A stretch of DNA of 10,772 bases from positions 1 through 10,772 of the forward strand of contig JAISBJ010000009.1 in the NCBI GenBank assembly GCA_031266235.1. Direction: 5' to 3'. Position 1 is the first letter of the stretch, and every line of letters starts with the position of its first letter. This stretch comes from Puniceicoccales bacterium. Its GTDB lineage: Bacteria; Verrucomicrobiota; Verrucomicrobiia; Opitutales; LL51. Of the stretch, positions 1 through 5,496 are shown piece after piece. The position numbers were made by a program, and so were the translations under genes. The notes under the pieces were generated by a model, which saw only the letters and a list, made by a program, of their open reading frames with translations, was not told the origin of the DNA and did no database searches.

Positions 1-17
1 AGAGGGCAGAGCCCTCT
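1..17. repeat. Compact perfect hairpin (7-bp stem, 3-nt loop)
   Basis: AGAGGGC and GCCCTCT form a perfect stem around the loop AGA. An alternative 6-bp stem, CTCTGG/CCAGAG, overlaps it at 14-29. It lies 27 bp beyond the 3' end of the tRNA-Val gene, so it could terminate tRNA transcription, but no T run follows it on the minus strand inside the window. Its design (GC-rich stem, 3-nt loop, stem closing in GC) matches hairpins near 5438-5496 and 8299-8345, so it may belong to a dispersed family of small palindromes. Confidence 0.6.
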
Positions 18-44
18 GGGCAGCCAGAGCCCCATAAACAATTT

Positions 45-121
45 TGGTGGGAGATACTGGACTCGAACCAGTGACCTCTTGCGTGTCATGCAAACGCTCT
101 AACCAGCTGAGCTAATCCCCC
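45..121 (-). tRNA. tRNA-Val (anticodon GAC)
   Basis: The minus strand folds as a complete 77-nt cloverleaf. The acceptor stem is GGGGGAT paired with ATCTCCC, with one G-U at the fourth pair. The D stem is GCTC/GAGC. The anticodon stem is TTTGC/GCAAG with loop ATGACAC, which puts anticodon GAC (plus-strand 85-87) after the invariant T33. The T arm is ACTGG-TTCGAGT-CCAGT. The 3' CCA is encoded in the DNA (plus-strand TGG at 45-47). It reads valine codons GUC and GUU. It diverges from ftsK with a 100-bp gap. I found no duplicate of its 3' end elsewhere in the window, so nothing suggests use as an integration site here. Confidence 0.95.
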
Positions 122-136
122 GCGCTGTCCATCGAA

Positions 137-142
137 ATAATA
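137..142 (-). promoter_or_regulatory. Possible -10 box for tRNA-Val
   Basis: The minus strand reads TATTAT here, one mismatch from TATAAT, about 15 bp before the mature tRNA 5' end, which is a suitable distance. No convincing -35 hexamer lies 16-18 bp upstream. The call rests on the -10 match and its position only. Confidence 0.25.
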
Positions 143-186
143 TCCGCCGCCGAATCAAGGAAATTTTCACCGCCAGCGGATTTTTA

Positions 187-215
187 TTGTACATGCCCCA
201 TAAGTTCGGTATGTT
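187..215 (+). promoter_or_regulatory. Weak candidate ftsK promoter giving a leaderless start
   Basis: TTGTAC at 187-192 and TATGTT at 210-215 are separated by 17 bp. The matches are poor for the -35 (3 of 6) and fair for the -10 (4 of 6). If real, transcription would begin at or next to the ATG at 222, giving a leaderless message, which would fit the lack of any Shine-Dalgarno sequence there. Chance occurrence is quite possible. Confidence 0.2.
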
Positions 216-221
216 TCGCCC

Positions 222-2378
222 ATGCTCTCGGCAAAAATGAGAACCATGGCGGGCTTGGGGCTGGCCGCGCTCGCCCTACTGCTAGCCGCCGTGCTCGTCG
301 ATTTTTCGCCCCAACAAAGCCATTTTGTCACGACAAATTACGCCGCCGAAGCGAATAATCTGGCGGGGACGTTGGGTTCAACGGCGGCATTTTGGCTATT
401 TCGCATGTTGGGCGGTGCAGCCATTTTTTTACCGGCCGTCCCCCTGGCCCTATTTTTCGCGCTCATTTTTCCCAAAAAATTTTCCCTTTGGTCGGTGGCA
501 TTTGCGGTCAATTTCACTGTATTTACCGCGATTTTTTTAGGTTGGTGGCAAAAATTTTTACCCACCGGAGACTGGCACGCCCTTACGGCTGGGGCGGGAG
601 GAATCGCGGGGACTCTTCTCGCGGAGCGCATTTTTTTACCGTTACTGGGCAAATGGGGGACTTTTTTTACCACATTTACCGTACTTTTACTGCAAGTCGC
701 CCTTCCCGTCGCGGGATTTTTGAAGCGCCATCCCTTCGCCCAAAAATTATTTTCCTGCGCGTTCACATTGTTTAAATTTCCCATTAATTTTTTAAAAAAT
801 CGATTAAAAAAACGTAAATTACCCCCTTTACCTACTCCCGCGAATTTCCAAGGGGGAGAAAAAAATAGGGAGGCGAAATCGTCGCCGCCGGACGACGCCC
901 AGAGCGTGCGCATTATCGAGGAGACGGCCCTTTCCAAAACGAGCGTACCCCTAAAAAAGCGAGATTCTGACTACATTTTTCCGACAATCGACTTGCTCGA
1001 ATCGTCGAAAAACGGCTCGAAGCAATCCGCCGGCCAAGGGGAAAATCATGGGCTTGTGGCGCGGAAATTGGTCGAAGTTTTGGCGCAATTTGGGGTCCAG
1101 GTCACGCCCGGCGAAATTCACAAAGGCCCCGTGATCACGCGCTACGAAGTCACGCCGGACGCGGGCATTCGCGTTGAAAAAATTGTAAATCTCGATAAAA
1201 ATATCGCCCTCGGACTGGCGGCGAAGTCGGTGCGAATCATTGCGCCCGTGCCGGGAAAAGGCTGCGTCGGCATCGAATTGCCCAATACCCATGCGGCGAG
1301 CGTCCACCTGCGCGAGATCCTCGAGTCCAAAAATTGGGCGGACATGGAGGCGACGATCCCCATCGTTTTGGGCCGCGGGGTGACCGGCGAACCCATCATC
1401 TACGACCTCGCGAAAATGCCTCACCTGCTCATCGCCGGCGCGACGGGCTCCGGAAAAACGGTGTGTATCAACGCGATTATCGCCTCCCTCCTCTACCACG
1501 CGTCGCCGGAGGACCTGCGTTTCATCATGGTGGACCCGAAGATCGTCGAGATGCAAAATTACAATCGGCTGCCCCACATGCTCGTCCCCGTCGTGACCGA
1601 TCCCAAAAAAGTCCCCGGCGCGTTGAAGTGGCTCATCGCAGAAATGGAGCTGCGCTATAAAATTTTTGCTAAAGCTGGCGCCCGCAACATCGCCAATTAT
1701 AATGAAAAATTAAATAATTTGCAAAAACTTGCGGCGGAAGACGGCGTCGAGTATAAAAAATTTCCTTATATTGTGTGCATTATTGACGAGTTGGCGGATT
1801 TGATGATGGTTGCGCCCGGGGACATCGAGACGTACATCGCGCGGCTGGCGCAACTGGCTCGCGCGGCTGGGATCCACCTCGTTTTAGCGACGCAGCGCCC
1901 TTCGGTGAACGTCATTACGGGGATTATCAAAGCGAATTTGCCGTGTCGCATTGCGTTCAAAGTTTCTTCGAAGGTGGACAGCCGGACGATCCTCGACAGC
2001 GGTGGGGCGGAGGCGCTTCTCGGGCAGGGCGACATGTTATTTTCGCCGCCAGGGGCCTCCGGACTACTACGAGCACAAGGGGCACTAGTTTCTGATGACG
2101 AAATTAATGGCATTGTCAAGTATCTTTTTCAAAAAAATGGCGGGCCAAAATTCGAGGAGGCAGTGCAGAAAGAAATGGAGAGCGACGGGGACTCGATTAG
2201 CGGCGATGGAAACTGGGAAGACGAGCTTATCCCGAGGGCACTGGAAATCATCCGTTCCAATGACCACGCCTCCACTTCTTTCCTCCAGCGCAAGTTGAAA
2301 ATCGGTTACAATCGCGCCGCACGGATCATGGACACCCTCCGCGAACGAGGCCTAGTGGCAACCGAAACGGAAGATTAG
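222..2378 (+). CDS. ftsK: FtsK/SpoIIIE-type DNA translocase
   Basis: This is a membrane-anchored, ATP-driven double-stranded DNA pump that clears and aligns chromosome ends at the division septum and normally supports XerCD dimer resolution. The 718 residues show the family order. Several hydrophobic segments (about 10-28, 56-83, 87-109 and 147-167) form the N-terminal anchor. A short Lys/Pro-rich linker covers about 168-275. The motor domain has Walker A GATGSGKT at 406-413 and Walker B IIDELAD with D522 and E523. A winged-helix gamma domain (about 655-715, containing SFLQRKLKIGYNRAAR) is the part that reads KOPS-type polarity sequences in the family. The linker is far shorter than in E. coli FtsK, as in many compact homologues. 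ATG at 222 is used; in-frame ATGs at 237 and 246 are also possible and none has a Shine-Dalgarno. The membrane part holds four T7 runs. It converges with the next gene at a 7-bp gap. Confidence 0.96.
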   Translation: MLSAKMRTMAGLGLAALALLLAAVLVDFSPQQSHFVTTNYAAEANNLAGTLGSTAAFWLFRMLGGAAIFLPAVPLALFFALIFPKKFSLWSVAFAVNFTVFTAIFLGWWQKFLPTGDWHALTAGAGGIAGTLLAERIFLPLLGKWGTFFTTFTVLLLQVALPVAGFLKRHPFAQKLFSCAFTLFKFPINFLKNRLKKRKLPPLPTPANFQGGEKNREAKSSPPDDAQSVRIIEETALSKTSVPLKKRDSDYIFPTIDLLESSKNGSKQSAGQGENHGLVARKLVEVLAQFGVQVTPGEIHKGPVITRYEVTPDAGIRVEKIVNLDKNIALGLAAKSVRIIAPVPGKGCVGIELPNTHAASVHLREILESKNWADMEATIPIVLGRGVTGEPIIYDLAKMPHLLIAGATGSGKTVCINAIIASLLYHASPEDLRFIMVDPKIVEMQNYNRLPHMLVPVVTDPKKVPGALKWLIAEMELRYKIFAKAGARNIANYNEKLNNLQKLAAEDGVEYKKFPYIVCIIDELADLMMVAPGDIETYIARLAQLARAAGIHLVLATQRPSVNVITGIIKANLPCRIAFKVSSKVDSRTILDSGGAEALLGQGDMLFSPPGASGLLRAQGALVSDDEINGIVKYLFQKNGGPKFEEAVQKEMESDGDSISGDGNWEDELIPRALEIIRSNDHASTSFLQRKLKIGYNRAARIMDTLRERGLVATETED

Positions 2379-2385
2379 AAATTTT

Positions 2386-3084
2386 TCAATCTACTTTGAG
2401 AGTATAGCCAAAACCCAGTAAAAGATTGACAATTATTCTGCGAATTTTTTTACCAGCACCTACCTGCTCAAGATTTTCCTGAGCTTCCCGTAGCAAATCC
2501 GGAAATCGGGCGATAAAAGCCTCCGGGTTTGGAATAGCCTTCAATAAATTTCTTACCACATGCAAATTCTGCTTTGAAATGGCCTTTCTCAAATTTTCCT
2601 CAACGCTTTTAAGAAAGTCTTCTTCCTCCTCTTCCTCTTCTTCTTCCAAGGATTTTGCCAGGTTTTCATTGGAAAAAGCAAGCTCCGCCTCCGGGAATAG
2701 TCTTACCCATTCAAAAACATCGCCGGCTGGATCTACTTGCTTAATAATAGCTTTTCCATTCCCTTCTTTACCTCTTTTAATGACCCTATATTTTATTCCG
2801 GTCGCCGGATCTATCTTAAAAGAAGAATTCTCTTTTTTCTTCCGCAATTTTTTTTTGGCGACCTTCCTTGATTTTTTTACATCGCCTGGCGATATTTTTT
2901 CTTTTCCTATACCGATCAATAATATATCTTTATTGTCTCCCAGCGATATTTTACTTGCGGTGGTCTCTTTTCCTTCTCCATTTTTTACGAAACTCACGCT
3001 CCGCGAAAGCTTTGATCCCAAAGCAGTATGCTCCGAAGCAACATTGCAAGCCAAAATTAAACTAAAATAATCTATTTTTCTCAT
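2386..3084 (-). CDS. Hypothetical protein with basic patch and poly-Glu run
   Basis: I do not recognise this 232-residue protein. The N-terminus is mildly hydrophobic with a Cys at 13 (FSLILAC), only a weak lipobox because the would-be signal is very short and has Asp5. Residues 70-84 are strongly basic (KKSRKVAKKKLRKKK). Two similar short stretches follow: FKIDPATGIKYRVI (89-102) and IKQVDPAGDVFEWV (114-127), possibly a degenerate beta repeat. Residues 147-155 are nine consecutive Glu (2620-2646), encoded by mixed GAA/GAG. The C-terminal third (about 156-225) looks helical and amphipathic. The ATG at 3084 has no Shine-Dalgarno; a small inverted repeat (CGTTC/GAACG, 3103-3117) lies just upstream. 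The gene is more AT-rich than its neighbours and lies between ftsK and the aspS-tail array, which suggests an accessory or lineage-specific gene. The long open frame and protein-like composition favour a real gene, but function is unknown. Confidence 0.7.
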   Translation of the reverse strand: MRKIDYFSLILACNVASEHTALGSKLSRSVSFVKNGEGKETTASKISLGDNKDILLIGIGKEKISPGDVKKSRKVAKKKLRKKKENSSFKIDPATGIKYRVIKRGKEGNGKAIIKQVDPAGDVFEWVRLFPEAELAFSNENLAKSLEEEEEEEEEDFLKSVEENLRKAISKQNLHVVRNLLKAIPNPEAFIARFPDLLREAQENLEQVGAGKKIRRIIVNLLLGFGYTLKVD

Positions 3085-3127
3085 GCTTTTAAAACTTAAC
3101 TGCGTTCAATGAGAACGAATGCTCTAC

Positions 3128-3582
3128 AAATGCAAACAAAAAATTCAAAAATATTCCGAAATTTATAAACTTCCCAGATCTAAAAAACAATCGGGCGAAT
3201 GTGTAGCTCGCTTTTATTCCGTAAATGCAAACAAAAAATTCAAAAATATTCCGAAATTTATAAATTTCCCAGCTCTAGGAAACAACCGGGCGGATGTGCA
3301 GCTCGTTTTTATTCCGTAAATATAAATAAAAATTCAAAAAATATCCGGAAATTTATAAACTTCCCAGATCTAAAAAACAATCGGGCGAATGTGTAGCTCG
3401 CTTTTATTCCGTAAATGTAAACAAAAAAATAAAAAAATATTCCGAAATTTATAATCTAGGAAATAATCGGGCGGATGTGCAACTCGCTTTTATTCCTTAG
3501 ATATAAATAAAAATTCAAAAATATTCCGAAAATTTATAAATTTTTCCGGCAACTAGGAAATAACCGGGCGGATGTGCAGCTC
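3128..3582 (-). repeat. Tandem ~95-bp array carrying copies of the aspS 3' end
   Basis: Units begin at 3128, 3223, 3318, 3413 and 3499 (periods 95, 95, 95, 86). Read on the minus strand, each unit has a 30-nt block matching the last nine codons and stop of aspS, then about 65 nt of AT-rich sequence around the near-palindrome GAAATTTATAAATTTC. The blocks lie at 3180-3209, 3275-3304, 3370-3399, 3456-3485 and 3553-3582; the last is the real aspS terminus. They translate as ELHIRPIVF, ELHIRPVVS, ELHIRPIVF, ELHIRPIIS and ELHIRPVIS, and all end in TAG. Homology to aspS stops sharply upstream of the Glu codon. Units 1 and 3 are one subtype; units 2, 4 and 5 are another. Unit 4 lacks about 9 bp. Plus-strand open frames across the array are by-products of the repeat. 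The array fills nearly all of the 468-bp gap between aspS and the 232-residue gene. Confidence 0.93.
3526..3549 (-). terminator. AT-rich palindrome after aspS, possible terminator
   Basis: Immediately past the aspS stop, the minus strand reads a near-perfect palindrome with CCGG/CGG ends and an AAATTTATAAATTT core, followed by AATATTTTTG. The shape is that of a weak intrinsic terminator, although the stem is AT-rich and has bulges. A version recurs in every unit of the neighbouring array, so transcripts leaving aspS would meet several such structures in a row. Confidence 0.35.
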
Positions 3583-5334
3583 GCGCAACTGCTTCTCCGG
3601 GGCGTAGGACGGACTCTGCGCCATCAAATCTTGCCCCTTCTGCGTCTTCGGAAACGCTATGACGTCGCGAATGGACTCCACCCCGCAAATGATCGCCGCC
3701 AACCGATCCAAACCAATCGCTATCCCCCCGTGCGGCGGAGCGCCAAACCTGAATGCCCGCAACATGTACCCAAACCGATCCTCCATCGTCCGCTCTTCCA
3801 ACTTCAAAAGATCGCGCATCACCAAGGATTGTAAATCCGCGCTGTGAATTCGGATGCTGCCGCCGCCAATCTCAAACCCGTTCAAAACAATGTCGTAGTG
3901 CTGCCCCCGCACGCGCAGGGGATCCGTCCTCAACCGCTCCTCGTCCTCCTCCACCGGCGCCGTGAAGGGATGGTGCGTCGAAACGTAGCGCCCCTGCTCC
4001 TCGTCGTAGGAAATTAGAGGGAAATCGACCACCCACAGAAAATTAAATTGGTCCTTTGGGATGGATAGGCGCCCGCGATCGGCCAGCAAATGCGCACATT
4101 CCAAACGCATCCGCCCCAAAATCGCACACGCCCGCAGCCACTCCGTCGCCGCAAAAAATACGATGTCGCCCTCCTCGATCCGCAGCGCCAGCCGCAAGTC
4201 TTCCCTCTCCTTTTCCGATAAAAATTTCAAAATGGGCGACTTCCATTCCCCATTTTCGGCCTTGATAAACGCCAGTCCCTTCGCTCCCAGCGCCCGCGCG
4301 ATGTCCTCCAAATTTTTCAATTCGCCCTGGGTCAGATCGGCCAGCTGCTTGGCATTTAGGGCCTTAATCGCACCGCCGCGCTCCAAACAGTCCCGGAAAA
4401 CTTTAAACCCCGATTGGGCGAAAATAGCCGAAAGATCAACCAATTCCAAAGCAAAACGCGTATCCGGTTTATCGGAACCGAAGCGGTCCATGGCTTCGCG
4501 GAAAGGCATGCGGATGAAGGGCGTTTCGATGTCGCGGCCCAGGGCCTCCCGGAAAACTATTTTCATCATCCCCTCGACCAATCCGTAAATGTCCTCGCGG
4601 TCGATGAATGACATCTCCAAATCAATCTGGGTGAATTCCTGCTGCCGGTCGGCCCGCAAATCCTCGTCGCGGAAGCAGCGCGCCAACGAATAATAGCGCT
4701 CAACTCCAGCCACCATGAGCATCTGTTTGTACTGTTGGGGCGATTGGCTCAGGGCGTAAAAAGACCCCGGACTTTGGCGGCTCGGCACGAGGAATTCCCG
4801 GGCGCCCTCCGGCGTCGTCTTGAATAAATAGGGCAGCTCCACTTCCACAAAATCCTGCCCGTCCAAATAGTTGCGTACGCTGCGTGCAATGCGATGGCGC
4901 GTGCGCAGGGCGCGTAAATTTTTCCCGCGGCGCAAGTCCAAATAGCGGTAGGTCAGCCGCAAATCCTCATTCACCCTATCCGCCTTGGCGTCCTCCAGGG
5001 GAAAGGGCAGCGTTTCGGCGATATTGTGTACCCGAAATCCATCGGCGATCACCTCGATCTCCCCCGTGCCGAGATGGGGATTGGCCGTGTCAGCTGGCCG
5101 CAGCCGCACTTTTCCGGAAATTTCAATCACCGACTCGTCCCGGAGCGCCGACAGCGGGAATCCGTAGGCGTCATTTTTCGGATCCAAAACGATCTGCGTC
5201 ACCCCTTCCCGGTCCCGCAAATCCACAAAAATTAAACCGCCGTGGTCGCGAATCGATTGAATCCAACCGATCAAACGAACCCCTTGGCCCGCGTCATGAC
5301 TCCTGAGTGCCCCACAATCGTGCGTCCGCTTCAT
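3553..5334 (-). CDS. aspS: Aspartyl-tRNA synthetase (bacterial type)
   Basis: It attaches aspartate to tRNA-Asp in the cytoplasm. Its 593 residues match the bacterial class IIb enzyme. The N-terminal OB-fold anticodon-binding domain (about 1-105) includes IRDHGGLIFVDLRDREG. The catalytic core carries motif 2 (about 218-240, with FRDEDLRADRQ and FTQID). A GAD-type insertion covers about 290-410. Motif 3 has GLDR at 541-544, followed by the conserved IRDVIAFPKTQ stretch. His31 sits where the discriminating E. coli enzyme has Leu and where the non-discriminating Pseudomonas enzyme, as I recall it, has His. This hints that it may also make Asp-tRNA-Asn for a GatCAB amidotransferase. Gln232 replaces the Pro usual after the RQ of motif 2. 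The ATG at 5334 gives the canonical N-terminus; no Shine-Dalgarno is visible. The last nine codons are the parent of the downstream array. Confidence 0.97.
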   Translation of the reverse strand: MKRTHDCGALRSHDAGQGVRLIGWIQSIRDHGGLIFVDLRDREGVTQIVLDPKNDAYGFPLSALRDESVIEISGKVRLRPADTANPHLGTGEIEVIADGFRVHNIAETLPFPLEDAKADRVNEDLRLTYRYLDLRRGKNLRALRTRHRIARSVRNYLDGQDFVEVELPYLFKTTPEGAREFLVPSRQSPGSFYALSQSPQQYKQMLMVAGVERYYSLARCFRDEDLRADRQQEFTQIDLEMSFIDREDIYGLVEGMMKIVFREALGRDIETPFIRMPFREAMDRFGSDKPDTRFALELVDLSAIFAQSGFKVFRDCLERGGAIKALNAKQLADLTQGELKNLEDIARALGAKGLAFIKAENGEWKSPILKFLSEKEREDLRLALRIEEGDIVFFAATEWLRACAILGRMRLECAHLLADRGRLSIPKDQFNFLWVVDFPLISYDEEQGRYVSTHHPFTAPVEEDEERLRTDPLRVRGQHYDIVLNGFEIGGGSIRIHSADLQSLVMRDLLKLEERTMEDRFGYMLRAFRFGAPPHGGIAIGLDRLAAIICGVESIRDVIAFPKTQKGQDLMAQSPSYAPEKQLRELHIRPVIS

Positions 5335-5366
5335 CTGCGCGGAAATTAAGAAATTTTTTCCGCCCG

Positions 5367-5395
5367 ATACAAGAAAATTGGGGAAATTTTTTCAA
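5367..5395 (-). promoter_or_regulatory. Candidate aspS promoter
   Basis: On the minus strand TTGAAA (5395-5390, 5 of 6 to the -35 consensus) is followed after 17 bp by TTGTAT (5372-5367, a poor -10). It would give a leader of about 25 nt. It lies between the hairpin cluster after abcF and the aspS start, where an independent aspS promoter would be expected. An inverted repeat, CGGAAA/TTTCCG (5340-5362), lies in the would-be leader. Confidence 0.25.
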
Positions 5396-5437
5396 TCCTG
5401 GGCAAAATTTTGATTCCGGACAATTCCAGGCAAAAGC

Positions 5438-5496
5438 TGCACGCTCCGCGTGCAGGGGATGGGATGAAATTCCATCCCCTACAAGGCTTCGCCTTG
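5438..5496. repeat. Three adjacent compact hairpins at the end of abcF
   Basis: Three perfect inverted repeats sit almost edge to edge: TGCACGC-TCC-GCGTGCA (5438-5454), AGGGGATGG with CCATCCCCT around a 9-nt loop (5454-5480), and CAAGGC-TTC-GCCTTG (5482-5496). The third lies within the final codons of abcF (Gln-Gly-Glu-Ala-Leu) and the second overlaps its TAG stop (5481-5479), so the repeat cluster appears to form the end of the protein. There is no good T run right after them, so stabilising the mRNA 3' end is as likely as termination. Two of the three have 3-nt loops, like the hairpins at 1-17 and 8299-8345. Confidence 0.8.

Noticed and set aside
45..121. tRNA-Val as an attachment site for an integrated element
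   Set aside because: No second copy of the tRNA 3' end and no integrase gene is visible in the window.
338..937. Antisense open frame of 199 codons within ftsK
   Set aside because: It lies opposite the membrane and linker part of a clear ftsK gene, has an Arg/Pro/Ala-rich shadow-like composition, and shows no recognisable domain.
951..1577. Antisense open frame of 208 codons within ftsK
   Set aside because: Its His/Arg/Asp-rich composition is typical of the complement of GC-rich coding sequence, and the sense strand holds the conserved FtsK motor.
3119..3396. Two plus-strand open frames of about 65 codons in the repeat array
   Set aside because: They exist only because the 95-bp repeat has few stops in those frames. 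They share repeated peptide pieces, have no start signals, and lie antisense to the aspS-tail copies.
3128..3582. CRISPR array
   Set aside because: Units are ~95 bp, adjacent, with no unique spacers, contain copies of aspS codons, and no cas gene is nearby.
4061..4588. Plus-strand open frame of 175 codons within aspS
   Set aside because: It is opposite the conserved GAD and catalytic regions and is Ser/Arg/Pro-rich, as expected of a shadow frame.
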